DNA from: DAOUAT01 sp964551735
Lineage (GTDB): Bacteria > Chloroflexota > Anaerolineae > CG2-30-64-16
Reading direction: 5' to 3'
DNA length: 64,000 nt
Assembly: GCA_964551735.1 (NCBI GenBank)
Contig: CAZKEF010000019.1
Span: 43,831 to 107,830 of the forward strand
Part shown: in pieces, positions 7,632 to 17,423 of the stretch
Position numbering within the stretch: the stretch's first letter is position 1
How the letters are laid out: every line of letters begins with the position of its first letter
Notes under the pieces: model-generated
The model's database searches: none
Told to the model about the DNA's origin: nothing
Seen by the model: the letters and a program-made list of their open reading frames with translations, nothing else
Translations under genes and position numbers: made by a program

Positions 7632-9554
7632 ATGACTCTGCCCATCGTCAAAATGACCCTCTACAAACACGGGGTCGGTTTCTTCGTGCGCCGCGGCGAG
7701 GTCGGGGGCGAGGCGGTCTCGCTGTCCTTCGACATGGCCGCGATGAACGACGTGCTGAAAAGCCTGACCGCGGTGGCGCTGAGCGGCGGCCAGGTGACCG
7801 GCGTGGATTACGAGACACCGGAGGACAAGGCGGGCTTGCTGGCGCGCTCCTCCATCCAGCTCTCCGATGAAGCCAGCCTGCGCGACCTGCTGCGCGACCT
7901 GCGGGGCCGCCGCGCGGCCGTGACTACCACCAGCGAGACGCTGACCGGCGTTGTGGTCGGGGTGGACCTGCCCGGCGAGCGCGAGCCGATGGGGGCAACG
8001 ATGCTCTCACTCTACCTGCCGGCCGAGCGCCGCGTTCAGCCCCTGCGCCTGGCCGACCTGCTGGGCCTGGGGCTGCTGGACGACCGCGCAGCCGGCGACC
8101 TGGGCTACTTCCTGGAGACCAGTCTGGCCGAAGAGAACAAACGCGCGGTCACCGTACGCCTCACCGGTCCGGCCGACCTGAGCCTCAGCTACAGCGCGCC
8201 TAGTCCCGTGTGGCGCGTCAGCTACCGGCTGGTGGCCGACGCGGCCGACGATGAAGGCGCGGGCCTGCTCCAGGGCTGGGGCCTGTTCGACAATACGCTG
8301 GACGAGGACCTGGAGAACGTGGACCTCACTTTCGTCTCCGGCATGCCGGTCAGCTTCATCTACGACCTGTACACGCCATTCACCCCCAAACGACCGGTAA
8401 TCCAGGAGCAGGCGCGCACGGTGGCAGCGCCGGTGGAGTTCGAGGGCGCGCTGGAGGCCGCTGCGCTGGGCGCGCCGGCCGGCAAGATGGCGGTGCGCGC
8501 CATGGCTGCGGCCGCGGACATGCGCGCTCGCAGCGCCATGCCCCAGATCACCGCGGATGCCCTGGCGGGTTCCACCGCGGTCGCGACAACCGGCCAGGCG
8601 CAGGGCGAGTTCTTCAGCTACGTGGTGGCCGCGCCGGTCACGGTGCGCCGCGGCCGCTCGGCCATGGCGCCCATCCTGCAGGCGCCGCTGAAATTCCGCA
8701 AGGAGCGCATCTATAACGGCGCCAAGCAGCCGAAAAACCCCGTCATCACCCTGCGCTTCCCCAACCACACCGGCCTGACCCTGGAGCGCGGCCCGCTGAC
8801 GGTGATTGAGGCCGGCGAATACGCGGGCGAGGCGATGCTGCCGTTCACCGGGCCCCAGGGCGAGATCATCCTGGCCTACGCGGTGGACCTGGGCGTCACC
8901 GTCACAGAGGAGCCGGACGCCCAACACGTGCTCTCGTCGGTAAGCATCAAGGACGGCATGTTGCTGATGCAAGAGTGGGACGCCCGCCAGATCACCTACC
9001 GGATCCGGAACCGCAATACCGCCGCGGTCAAGGTCACGGTGGAGCACGCACGGATCAGCGGCTTCCAGCGGTACGACACACCCGCGCCCGCGGAAGAGAC
9101 CGAGGCGTTCGACCGCCATGTAGTATCCGTTCCCGCACGCGGCCTGGCCAGCTTCACCGCGCGGCAGCGCCGGCTGCTCTCCCGCCGGGAAGAGATCCAC
9201 AAGCAGAGCCTGGCCCACCTGGCCGCCTGGCTGCGGGATAAAGCGCTGGACGAGGCGCTCCATGACCGCCTGCGGGATGTGCTGGCGCTGTACGACCGGA
9301 TCGCGGAGCACGAGGGCGCGCTGAAGAAAAACGACGCGGCGCGGCAGGAGATCTTCAGCCAGCAAAGGGTGATCCAGGGCAACCTGGGGGCGCTGAAAGA
9401 AGGCGGTGAGGAAGGGCAGTTGCGGGGCCGCTACGCGCGCACCCTGCAGGAGCTGGAGGATCGGCTGGCCGGGCTCAAGCGCGATGATGATCGGCTGCAC
9501 ACGGCGATCGAGGAGACGAAGCGGGAGATCGACTTGCGGCTGAAGATGTTGTGA
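7632..9554 (+). CDS. DUF4139 domain protein
   Basis: Protein of 640 residues without a signal peptide. The N-terminus (TLYKHGVGFFVRRG, about 6-20) and mid region (VWRVSYRLV, about 193-201, and the LDEDLENVDLTFVSGMPVSF segment near 220-240) match DUF4139/DUF4140-type proteins. The last about 120 residues are charged and helical, probably a coiled coil. The ATG at 7632 follows ACGGAGG by 7 nt and so beats the frame opening 45 bp earlier. It is monocistronic and converges on the large secreted-protein gene. No enzymatic role is established for the family. Confidence 0.8.
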   Translation: MTLPIVKMTLYKHGVGFFVRRGEVGGEAVSLSFDMAAMNDVLKSLTAVALSGGQVTGVDYETPEDKAGLLARSSIQLSDEASLRDLLRDLRGRRAAVTTTSETLTGVVVGVDLPGEREPMGATMLSLYLPAERRVQPLRLADLLGLGLLDDRAAGDLGYFLETSLAEENKRAVTVRLTGPADLSLSYSAPSPVWRVSYRLVADAADDEGAGLLQGWGLFDNTLDEDLENVDLTFVSGMPVSFIYDLYTPFTPKRPVIQEQARTVAAPVEFEGALEAAALGAPAGKMAVRAMAAAADMRARSAMPQITADALAGSTAVATTGQAQGEFFSYVVAAPVTVRRGRSAMAPILQAPLKFRKERIYNGAKQPKNPVITLRFPNHTGLTLERGPLTVIEAGEYAGEAMLPFTGPQGEIILAYAVDLGVTVTEEPDAQHVLSSVSIKDGMLLMQEWDARQITYRIRNRNTAAVKVTVEHARISGFQRYDTPAPAEETEAFDRHVVSVPARGLASFTARQRRLLSRREEIHKQSLAHLAAWLRDKALDEALHDRLRDVLALYDRIAEHEGALKKNDAARQEIFSQQRVIQGNLGALKEGGEEGQLRGRYARTLQELEDRLAGLKRDDDRLHTAIEETKREIDLRLKML

Positions 9555-9585
9555 ACCTGAGTATCGGCAATAACCGGTTTCGCCT

Positions 9586-9620
9586 GCTGCGTGCTGGTGC
9601 ATAGCGTACCAGCACGCAGC
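9586..9620. terminator. Hairpin between convergent genes
   Basis: A perfect 13-bp stem (9586-9598 with 9608-9620) encloses a 9-nt loop in the 77-bp gap between two convergent genes. No long T-run follows on either strand, so it may act as a weak bidirectional terminator or an RNA 3'-end stabiliser. Confidence 0.6.
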
Positions 9621-9631
9621 TGACGAAGTAC

Positions 9632-12600
9632 CTACCTCAGCACAAGAGGCAGATAGACATAGACCAGCGGTCGTAGCGGCGCGTTATGATGCACCGGTTC
9701 ATCTATCACGGTCAGGATTGGGCTCTCGTACGGGGCATAGCCGGCCGCAGTGACCTTGATCTTGTACTTGCCAGGCAATGTGAAGAAGGCGTAATACCCA
9801 TCGGCCACTGTGGTTTGCGGGTTCTGCTGGCCCCAGATGCCGGCCGGCCACGCCTGCCAGGTGTCCGCGTCCTCATCCACCAACTCATAGCAGGTGACGA
9901 TCGCACCGGCAATCCGGTAATCAATTCCTTTGGAGACATCATAAACATAACCATCCGGATCGATGAGACCCTGCAATATCAAGATGTTGTGGAACGGGCC
10001 ATCAGGGCCGTCGCAGCGGACCTGGACACTGGCCGCGTAGTTGCCACTGCTCGGCGGCGCATAACTGCCGGACCAGACATTATCGTAGGTATTGACCATC
10101 GCCGCCGCAAAGACCCCACCAGCATATACTTCAGCCTTATAGACGTTGCAACTGATGGGGACCTGCAACGTGATGGTATCGCCGGTGCGCGTCCAAACGC
10201 GGCCGCCCAGGTTCGCGAGACCCGCGTCATCGCGCAAATGCTGCGTAGTTCCATGCGCTGTGACCAGGATGTGGACAGGGTCAACCAGCAAGGTTGGATC
10301 AACGGTGAGATAAACCATGTTCGAAGCAGGATTCGATGCGCTACTGGTTGTCCGAGCGTAGAATTTGTGCAATCCAGTGCTGAGTGGCGTAGTCAAGTTA
10401 AAGGTGAACCGGCCGTCAGCCCCGGCAACGGTGGTCAGGATCGGCGTCTCGGCCTGTAGGCCGGATGTCTCCTCGTACAACGCCACCTCGGCGTTCGCGG
10501 CAGCCACACCCCGGATCTGCGGCGTATTGTCGTTGGTAGTGCCGCTGACCGGATCCACCAAAGTGGTGGCCACTTCACCGGACACTGGAATCGCCAACTC
10601 CGGGCCACTCCAAACTGTCTGGCCATCAACATAAACCATCGCGCGGAAATAGATCGTACCACTCATCGGCGCGTTGAAACGCACCACATTGCGACCGATG
10701 ACACCGGTTCCCCCGTACGCGTAATATGCGTAGCCCTTATCCACGTCATGGGACTTCGTGTCCCAGCGCACGTAGGTGTATTGCGAGTGCGCGCCGTTGG
10801 CGCTAATGAAGGCGATCTCTACCGGCTGGCCGGGCTGGACCGAGGCGGGATAGCTATCCACCGTAACGGTCGGCTGCGTTGTATAAACATATGCTTGGTG
10901 GAAGTTGTCGGCCGGGTCAATGTAGTTGAATCCCACGTAATCGCCGACGGTCAGGTCGGCCTGACAGGCGAAATCCGCGCTGAACGCGCCCGAGGCCCCG
11001 ATATCCACAAAACGGGGCAGGCTTTGGCTATTCACGTAAGTGCTGAAACCGGTTCCTGTCCAATGGTAGGGGCTCACGCCAAGACGGATGTTCGGTGACG
11101 ATGTGCCAGTTACCCGGTCCGCAGCGACATCCAGCGCGCCGCTCATCGGCATCACTGCAACAGTACGAGACAGATCCGCCAGGTTGACCTCCACCTGATC
11201 GCCAGGAACCAGATCGAGCCCTTGAGTAGTGAAGGTGAAGCTGCCCGAACTGAGCGACGGGGTCACGATACCGCTGGCCTTTAACCCTCCCCCTGCGGCA
11301 CGAACAGCCACGGTGCCGGGCACGCCAGGAGTGCTGTAGCCGTATACATAGTCGCCTGTATGGTGAATGCCAACGTAAGGAATGTATCGGGAGATACGCA
11401 CCTGATCTTCGTGCCCATCATCCCAATACATCACTTCCAACTGATAGCCGCCTCGTAAATCAGCTGCGCCGTTGAAGTTGGTGGCATATGACCCCGTGCC
11501 GCTAGCATAGAAGGAGTGATGGTAATAGTTGCTGTAAGGGCCGAAGTAACGACTGGCCCAGACATTAAGCCAACCATTGGATGGCGCTATCCCAGATACA
11601 GTATTGGTCTCGGTGTTGCCATTGATGGTAAGAGGCACCACGGATTGTTCCAAATGAAGCGGTCCTGCATCCACTACTACTTTATCACCCGTGTCAATGC
11701 CCACATTGTAGAAGCCAAATCCGTATGATGAGGAGGACGAGGAAGCAACAGTACTATAAGTAGACTTGATGACGCCATCGGGATCAAGCAGCTTGACAAC
11801 CAATGGTTGTCTCGGGACCGGGTAAACAGACACCCAATCCGAATCGGGATAGATGGTCATCATCGGGACATAACGAAACGCTGTGGTATCGTGGCCAAAC
11901 GGATCGCGATAACTAGTATTGATCGTATATCCCCCCACCATCCAGCCAACAGCATAAAAGAAGCGCCCATCGGTACCGGTGGTGACATCATAAGCGCTAT
12001 AATAACTGTTAATAATTCGCACGACGCTGTTTGCGGGCCCCGTGCCGCTGACGACGCCAGCATCGCGATCCACCAGGACGTCAATCCCCACAACATCCAG
12101 GTTCACGGTCGTGGCGCCGATAGAAACCTCAACCTTATCGCTAGCGATCACGTCCACGCCGTTGCCAGCACTATCAGTGAAGTTCAGGTATGTAAGCTGG
12201 CCATCGTAAGCGGTGACACCAGCAACCGTACCCTTGATGGCGCCCAACGCATTGCGCAACACGGCGTTGACAGCCGTGAAAGGTGGACCAAATACATCAA
12301 GATCGCTCCAACTATCCAGGCGCACCCGGACGTAAGGGCCGGCATAAAGACTGTCTCCGCTGACGATGTTGTCGGCCGCATCGAGATAGAGGGGATAAGC
12401 ATAGCTGCCGGGCGCCAGGTTCACCGCGCCTGCGTAATTGGCAGTGAAGGCGCCGCTGGCATTGGCAAACACCTTGCGATAAGCGTAGCTGTTCTGGTAC
12501 TCATCGCGGGCATACACGATGACCTTGCCGTTGGATGGCACGCCGCCACTGACCGTATCCGCGGCCGTGTCGAACCCTGTCACCCGTGCGGCCACCACGT

Positions 12601-13810
12601 TGATTGTCTCCGGTGGCGCGCTGCCGATCTGCGCCTCGAGCTGGTCACCAGGCACGATATCGGCGTTCCCTCCACACGCACCTATCGCGATTAGGCGTGT
12701 CGAGGCACTTCCGCTGCTGCCGATCTGGGCGGTGGCTGTGGCCTTCACAGCGCCCGATGCATTTCGTAGTGTAAAGACTGCCGGCTCACCCGGCTTTCCG
12801 TAGGCATAAACGTAATCATATCCGTAGCGCACTTCCACACCTGGCACGCGCCAACTGCTCAGAACAACAGAAAAGCCATCAGGACTGGTGTAAGTCAGGC
12901 TCACGTTGGTGCCAGGGATGAGATCGAAAGCATCCCCGACGGAGACCGCAAAACGTCCACCGGCGTCGGCTGTTGCGCTGCGAAAGAGATAGCTGACCCG
13001 ATCATCCTGGACAAATAAGGATAGCTGCGCGTTAGCAGGCGCAGTCCCACTGACGATATCCGCAGGCCGATCGGCCTCCAACGTCAGGCTGACCACAGGG
13101 ATGGTGATGAGGGGCTCACCGGGAAGCTGCACCTCGACGCTATCACCGGCTTGGATCGCCTCGGTGAAATAGACGGTAAAATACCCGGAACTATTGGATG
13201 TGGCGCTTATCGTGCTACGGGCCTCTGCTCCCCGGCGCAGGGTGAGCGTGAAGGCAAGATTGGCCGTGGTAACGGAGCCCTCGACCCTGGTAGTGCCCAG
13301 GTAGACATTGCAGGAGGAGAGACCACCGCTGCCGGCCGCAGAAGCCGCAGCCGCCAAGTCTTCCGGAAGACCCTGGGAGTCCCGTTCTGGGCTGGATGAC
13401 AAGCCCCACACAGCAGGCGGCGCCGTCCGCAGCTCAGACAGCGCTTCGTTCGGTGGAAGGACACCGAGCACGCCATCCCAGGCCCGCGCCTCGGCCAAAA
13501 AATCCGCGGTGGGTCCGACCAAAAGTAGCGCGCCCAACTCAGGCACAGGGCTGAATGTCTGTAAGCGGCCTTCACGCGTCGCATCCACCAGCCGCGGCAG
13601 CAGCAGCGACAGCAGATCAAGCCCTTGACGATCTGGCTCAAGCAGGGGGTCAGCAGGCAATAACAAGTATTCGCCAGCGGGCTGGGTTGCAGGGGAAGTC
13701 ACCACCAGCATGTCTTCATCCCCAGCCATCGCGTCGGCATGCACCTGAGCGTGAGCGGTAGTTATGCACAAAATCAATAAGAGATAGGGAAACCACCTTC
13801 TGCGGGACAT
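9632..13810 (-). CDS. Very large secreted repeat protein with C-terminal VYLPLVLR tail
   Basis: Protein of 1392 residues with a signal peptide (SRRRWFPYLLLILCITTAHA). The body holds many bacterial Ig-like beta-sandwich repeats of about 100 residues, with recurring DTVSG or VSGTxPxN and VxVxxG phrases (IVSGTAPANAQLSLF, TVSGGVPSNGKVIVY, VVSGTGPANSVVRI). A late module resembles a carboxypeptidase-regulatory or prealbumin fold (ADGYYAFFTLPGKYKIKV). The last eight residues are VYLPLVLR, shared with other secreted proteins here. The start at 13810 has GGAGG upstream and begins the signal peptide; a good promoter lies at 13881-13909. Function unknown: probably a surface adhesin or fibre. Codon use is more AT-rich than that of its neighbours. 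Confidence 0.85.
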   Translation of the reverse strand: MSRRRWFPYLLLILCITTAHAQVHADAMAGDEDMLVVTSPATQPAGEYLLLPADPLLEPDRQGLDLLSLLLPRLVDATREGRLQTFSPVPELGALLLVGPTADFLAEARAWDGVLGVLPPNEALSELRTAPPAVWGLSSSPERDSQGLPEDLAAAASAAGSGGLSSCNVYLGTTRVEGSVTTANLAFTLTLRRGAEARSTISATSNSSGYFTVYFTEAIQAGDSVEVQLPGEPLITIPVVSLTLEADRPADIVSGTAPANAQLSLFVQDDRVSYLFRSATADAGGRFAVSVGDAFDLIPGTNVSLTYTSPDGFSVVLSSWRVPGVEVRYGYDYVYAYGKPGEPAVFTLRNASGAVKATATAQIGSSGSASTRLIAIGACGGNADIVPGDQLEAQIGSAPPETINVVAARVTGFDTAADTVSGGVPSNGKVIVYARDEYQNSYAYRKVFANASGAFTANYAGAVNLAPGSYAYPLYLDAADNIVSGDSLYAGPYVRVRLDSWSDLDVFGPPFTAVNAVLRNALGAIKGTVAGVTAYDGQLTYLNFTDSAGNGVDVIASDKVEVSIGATTVNLDVVGIDVLVDRDAGVVSGTGPANSVVRIINSYYSAYDVTTGTDGRFFYAVGWMVGGYTINTSYRDPFGHDTTAFRYVPMMTIYPDSDWVSVYPVPRQPLVVKLLDPDGVIKSTYSTVASSSSSSYGFGFYNVGIDTGDKVVVDAGPLHLEQSVVPLTINGNTETNTVSGIAPSNGWLNVWASRYFGPYSNYYHHSFYASGTGSYATNFNGAADLRGGYQLEVMYWDDGHEDQVRISRYIPYVGIHHTGDYVYGYSTPGVPGTVAVRAAGGGLKASGIVTPSLSSGSFTFTTQGLDLVPGDQVEVNLADLSRTVAVMPMSGALDVAADRVTGTSSPNIRLGVSPYHWTGTGFSTYVNSQSLPRFVDIGASGAFSADFACQADLTVGDYVGFNYIDPADNFHQAYVYTTQPTVTVDSYPASVQPGQPVEIAFISANGAHSQYTYVRWDTKSHDVDKGYAYYAYGGTGVIGRNVVRFNAPMSGTIYFRAMVYVDGQTVWSGPELAIPVSGEVATTLVDPVSGTTNDNTPQIRGVAAANAEVALYEETSGLQAETPILTTVAGADGRFTFNLTTPLSTGLHKFYARTTSSASNPASNMVYLTVDPTLLVDPVHILVTAHGTTQHLRDDAGLANLGGRVWTRTGDTITLQVPISCNVYKAEVYAGGVFAAAMVNTYDNVWSGSYAPPSSGNYAASVQVRCDGPDGPFHNILILQGLIDPDGYVYDVSKGIDYRIAGAIVTCYELVDEDADTWQAWPAGIWGQQNPQTTVADGYYAFFTLPGKYKIKVTAAGYAPYESPILTVIDEPVHHNAPLRPLVYVYLPLVLR

Positions 13811-13880
13811 GGCATACCTCCATTTGGGTGGACCGATAAGAATGGACTTATCAGCAAGATTGGGGGAGATCTGTATGCGC

Positions 13881-13909
13881 AGAATATCACTAACCAAGGT
13901 TGATGTCAA
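13881..13909 (-). promoter_or_regulatory. Sigma-70-type promoter of the large secreted protein
   Basis: On the minus strand TTGACA (13904-13909) is followed after 17 nt by TATTCT (13881-13886). This predicts a start near 13874 and a leader of about 64 nt that contains a small GATAAG/CTTATC stem (about 13836-13853). Confidence 0.75.
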
Positions 13910-13954
13910 AAACCGTCAAACTCCAAAGAGGTGCTGATCCCTTTCACCCCTCTA

Positions 13955-15298
13955 CTACTCAGCCGCCAACACCTCCGCCGTCCAAGCGCGCGCCTGCCGG
14001 GCAAACGCGGGCACGTCCACCCGAGCCAGCAACCAGATGCAGGCCAGCAGCCCGACGGCCTCGATCATGAACACGGCCGCGTAAGCCACCGACAGTTGGC
14101 CGCTGATCGCCAACGCCACATCGCGTACCACACCGCCCATCGCGATGCCGGCCCCGCGCGATGCCAGTTGGATCACCGACCACAACGCCAGGTACGCGCC
14201 CGCCTGCCGCTCCACGTTGACCGCCATCAGCAGGCTGACCCCGCCCACGGTGAAGATGCCGAACCCCAGGCCGAATACCACCAGGATCGGCCGGACCACA
14301 GACAGGTTTTCGGTCAGCGAGGCCGCGCCCAATGCCAGCAGCGGCAGCGCCAGCAACGCCAGGCCCCAGCTCGTGGTGCCCGCCTGCTGGTCGGGCCGCC
14401 GGCGCCGGGTCAGCGCCAGGGTGCCCACCATGCTCACCACCACCCCTATGCCCCAGTACGCGTTGAAGCGCGTCGTCTCGCCCGCGGCCAGGCCGAACAC
14501 GTCGCCGCCGAACGGCTCCAGCATGGCGTCTTGCATGAACGCGAAGAATGCGGACGCGGCCAGGAAGATCGCGTAGCGGCGCGCGCGGGAATCGGCCCAC
14601 AGTGCGCCGAAGGTGCGGCGAAACGACGGCGGGGCTGGGGATGACTGGGGGGCTGCCGCAACCGGCCGCTCCTCCCGCCACACCGAGGCGAACCAGAAGA
14701 AGGCTGCGCCGGCCATGCCGATAGCCACCAGCCGGGCGAAAGCAGCCAGGTCGTATACGGGCATCACCCCCGCGTAGATCGCCGGGATGAACGCGAAGCT
14801 GACCACCAGCATGAGCTGCACGATGCCCACCGCCTGGCCGCGCTTCTCGTAAGGCGCGCTGTCGTGCACCAGCGCCAGGAACGGTGCGCCGGAGATCAGC
14901 GTGCCCACGCCGTAGGTGAGGAAAGACGCCAGCGCTAACCCCCAGCCCAACAGGGAGCCCGCGTCCCGCGCGATGGCAACCACCGACAACGGCAGCAGCG
15001 GCAGCGCCAACAGCATCAGCAGCCGGCCCAGCCAGATGTACGCCACCCGCCGGCTGCCCCGGATCGGCCGCGTATCCGAACGGTGACCGGCCCACAACGT
15101 CAACGGGGCCAGCAGGTAGCGCAGCGCGGTCAGCAACGCCACCGGCCACGCCGCGACGCCCAGGTCGCTGATCAAGATCCGGTTCCAGACTGCGGACGTC
15201 AACAGGTCGGCCAGAGACGAGCCGATGTGGAAGCTGCCCAGCTTGAAAGAACGTGGGATGCTGAAGCTGACCTCTTGTTCAGCATTGCCTTCAACCAT
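13955..15298 (-). CDS. PucC/BCD-family MFS transporter
   Basis: Twelve-helix membrane protein of 447 residues. The N-terminal half carries family features: SFKLGSFHIGSSLADLL, then LTSAVWNRILISDLGVAAW, LLAPLTLWAGHRSDT and RRVAYIWLGR. These match the PUCC (bacteriochlorophyll delivery) family, which assists light-harvesting complex assembly in phototrophs; related proteins of unknown role are presumably present elsewhere. I start at 15298 because AGGAG lies 12 nt upstream; the ATG at 15310 directly abuts that site. No pigment or reaction-centre genes lie in the window. Fold assignment is strong, a phototrophic role only possible. Confidence 0.8.
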   Translation of the reverse strand: MVEGNAEQEVSFSIPRSFKLGSFHIGSSLADLLTSAVWNRILISDLGVAAWPVALLTALRYLLAPLTLWAGHRSDTRPIRGSRRVAYIWLGRLLMLLALPLLPLSVVAIARDAGSLLGWGLALASFLTYGVGTLISGAPFLALVHDSAPYEKRGQAVGIVQLMLVVSFAFIPAIYAGVMPVYDLAAFARLVAIGMAGAAFFWFASVWREERPVAAAPQSSPAPPSFRRTFGALWADSRARRYAIFLAASAFFAFMQDAMLEPFGGDVFGLAAGETTRFNAYWGIGVVVSMVGTLALTRRRRPDQQAGTTSWGLALLALPLLALGAASLTENLSVVRPILVVFGLGFGIFTVGGVSLLMAVNVERQAGAYLALWSVIQLASRGAGIAMGGVVRDVALAISGQLSVAYAAVFMIEAVGLLACIWLLARVDVPAFARQARAWTAEVLAAE

Positions 15299-15413
15299 AA
15301 TCCGACGCATCTCCTGTCCACCAAAACCAATGCCCCCGGGCAATCTGCCCAAGGACATTGAGTGTATCAATCAGCGGCGTCTGGCACAGTAAATCAGCTT
15401 GCTATCTGGCCGT

Positions 15414-16451
15414 CTATGCCAATACTTTCCGCATGATCCCTAAAGCGGCCTGAATATCCTCTGCATTAACATGATAATGGGTCACAGCGCGAGCGCGGCG
15501 CGGGTCGAGGGGCAACATGCGGACGCCCGCGGCATCCAATCGCCGCGTCAGCCCCGGAGCATCCAGGTCGGGCCGCGTCACTTTGAAATAGACGATATTA
15601 GTGCGCACCGCCACCGGTTCAGGCTCGAGGCCGGGCAGCTCGGCCAGCCCTGCAGCCAGCGCCTCGGCGTTGGCGTGATCCTCGGCCAGGCGGTCCACCA
15701 TCTGCTCCAACGCCACGATACCCGCGGCCGCGATGACACCGGCTTGGCGCATGCCGCCGCCTACCACCTTGCGCGCGCGCCGCGCCTCGGCGATGAAGGC
15801 CCGATCGCCGCATACCACCGAGCCCACCGGGGCGGCCAGCCCCTTACTCAGGCAGAAGGTCAGGGTGTCCGCATCGGCGGCCAGGCTGCGCACGTCTACA
15901 CCCAACGCGACCGCGGCATTGAACAGCCGAGCACCGTCCAGGTGGACCCGCAAGCCGTGCGCCCGCGCGACCTTGCCCAGCGCCTGCATGTATTCTGGCA
16001 TCAGGGGGGTTCCGCTGCAGCGGTTGTGGGTGTTCTCTACGGTGATCAGCCGGGTGCGGGGGAAGTGAGGGTTGCTGGCGTCACGGATCGCGGCCACGAT
16101 CTCGTCCAAATCCAGCGTGCCGTCGGGCCGGTTGCGCAGCGTGCGCGGCTGGATGCCGCCCAGCGCGGCCATGCCGCCCTGCTCATAGTAGAATGTATGC
16201 GCCTGGTCGCCGACGATCACCTCGTCGCCCCGGCCGCACTGGGCCAGCAGGCTAACCAGGTTGCCCATGGTGCCGGAGGCGACGAACAGGCCTGCCTCCT
16301 TGCCCACCCGTTCGGCGGCCAGCTCTTCCAGGCGGATCACGGTGGGGTCGTCCCCCAACACGTCATCACCCACCTCGGCTGCGGCCATGGCCGCGCGCAT
16401 CGCGGACGTGGGTTTGGTAATGGTGTCGCTACGAAGATCTATAGTATGCAT
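15414..16451 (-). CDS. ltaE: Low-specificity L-threonine aldolase
   Basis: PLP enzyme of 345 residues that splits L-threonine or L-allo-threonine to glycine and acetaldehyde. Motifs: IDLRSDTITKPT at the N-terminus, EVGDDVLGDDPTV, VENTHNRCSGT, HLDGARLFNA (PLP-binding Asp) and FCLSKGLAAPVGS with the Schiff-base lysine. The ATG at 16451 starts exactly at the conserved N-terminus and has AGGAAAGG upstream, inside the last codons of the nitrilase-like gene 13 bp away; the two are probably coupled. Length is normal for the family. Confidence 0.92.
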   Translation of the reverse strand: MHTIDLRSDTITKPTSAMRAAMAAAEVGDDVLGDDPTVIRLEELAAERVGKEAGLFVASGTMGNLVSLLAQCGRGDEVIVGDQAHTFYYEQGGMAALGGIQPRTLRNRPDGTLDLDEIVAAIRDASNPHFPRTRLITVENTHNRCSGTPLMPEYMQALGKVARAHGLRVHLDGARLFNAAVALGVDVRSLAADADTLTFCLSKGLAAPVGSVVCGDRAFIAEARRARKVVGGGMRQAGVIAAAGIVALEQMVDRLAEDHANAEALAAGLAELPGLEPEPVAVRTNIVYFKVTRPDLDAPGLTRRLDAAGVRMLPLDPRRARAVTHYHVNAEDIQAALGIMRKVLA

Positions 16452-16464
16452 GATAAACCTTTCC

Positions 16465-17280
16465 TCAGTATTTCCGCACCAACGCCCGGTATGCCGCGGG
16501 CTGGCGGCATTGCAGCAGTTGCGATTCCTCTCGGGCCTTGCGGTTTTCGTCCAAATCCACCGTGGCCACCGCGTACCCCTCCACCGCCTCATCCAACGCA
16601 GTGTGCACCGTGCCCCGCGGCCCCACCAGCATGGACTCGCCGCCGAAGGTGTAGGTCGGCTCGCTGCCCACCCGGTTCGCCGCGGCCACGAAGACCGCGT
16701 TCTCGCAGGCGCGGGCTACCGTGTACGCGCGCCACTCCTCCATGCGGTCGGCCTCCCACGCCGCGCTGGCGACGATGAGGTCAGCGCCGTCCAGGGTTAG
16801 GCTGCGCGCCACCTCGGGGAACGCCATGTCCCAGCCGATCATCACGCCCAGCAGCCCAAACTCGGTCTCAAAGATGGGCATTCGGTAGCCGGGCCGGAAC
16901 GCTAGCCGCTCTTCCCCGCGCAGGTGCAGCTTGCGATAGTCGCCCAGCAGTTCGCCGTCCGGGCCGATCACCACGGCAGCGTTGAACAGGATGCTCTCCA
17001 CCTTCTCTTTGACGGGCATGCCGAACACGAGGTAGACGCTGAACTCGGCCGCCTTGCCGGCCAGGTAGGAGACCACGTGGCCGGGGATGCGTTCGGCCAG
17101 CCGCGTGAAATTAAGCCCACACTCGTAGCCGGTGACAGCCAACTCCGGGAAGACGATCATGTCCGTCGGCTGTTCGCTGCAGATGCGCTGGATAAAGCCG
17201 CCCATGCGGCGCAGGTTCTCTTCGGGATCATCGAGCACCGGCGCGGTCTGCGCCAGCGCGATGGTGATTTCTCGGGCCAT
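16465..17280 (-). CDS. Nitrilase-superfamily protein lacking the catalytic cysteine
   Basis: Carbon-nitrogen hydrolase fold of 271 residues. The catalytic Glu (VFPELAVTGYE) and Lys (YRKLHLRGEE) are present. The nucleophile motif, normally I-C-x-D-xx-FPE, reads MIGWDMAFPE, so Gly replaces Cys; the codon is GGC on the coding strand. Active-site and core folding motifs such as SAAWEADRMEEW and ESMLVGPRG are otherwise preserved, which argues for selection on a non-hydrolytic role and not decay. It sits directly upstream of threonine aldolase in one operon. Confidence 0.82.
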   Translation of the reverse strand: MAREITIALAQTAPVLDDPEENLRRMGGFIQRICSEQPTDMIVFPELAVTGYECGLNFTRLAERIPGHVVSYLAGKAAEFSVYLVFGMPVKEKVESILFNAAVVIGPDGELLGDYRKLHLRGEERLAFRPGYRMPIFETEFGLLGVMIGWDMAFPEVARSLTLDGADLIVASAAWEADRMEEWRAYTVARACENAVFVAAANRVGSEPTYTFGGESMLVGPRGTVHTALDEAVEGYAVATVDLDENRKAREESQLLQCRQPAAYRALVRKY

Positions 17281-17358
17281 CGGTGCTACTCCTTAGCGAA
17301 ATAGGAACTCGGTCACGCAATCTCAATATAGCACAAATGTTCAAATATGTAAAGCCAG

Positions 17359-17415
17359 GCGAATCAGCGAATGGCGAATGACGAACAAAAGCGACTATCG
17401 GACTATCGGACTACC
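17359..17415. repeat. Short degenerate tandem repeats (GCGAATGA and GGACTATC units)
   Basis: Between two minus-strand genes the sequence runs in 7-9 nt steps: three to four GCGAAT(C/G)x units followed by three (G)GACTA(T/C)C units. It ends a few bases from the stop codon of the alkyltransferase-like gene. Similar text-like stretches occur elsewhere in the window. Confidence 0.6.
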
Positions 17416-17423
17416 GTGCCATC

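Noticed and set aside
8007..9602. Open frame of 531 codons on the minus strand
   Set aside because: Antisense of the DUF4139 gene; composition typical of a reversed GC-rich gene.
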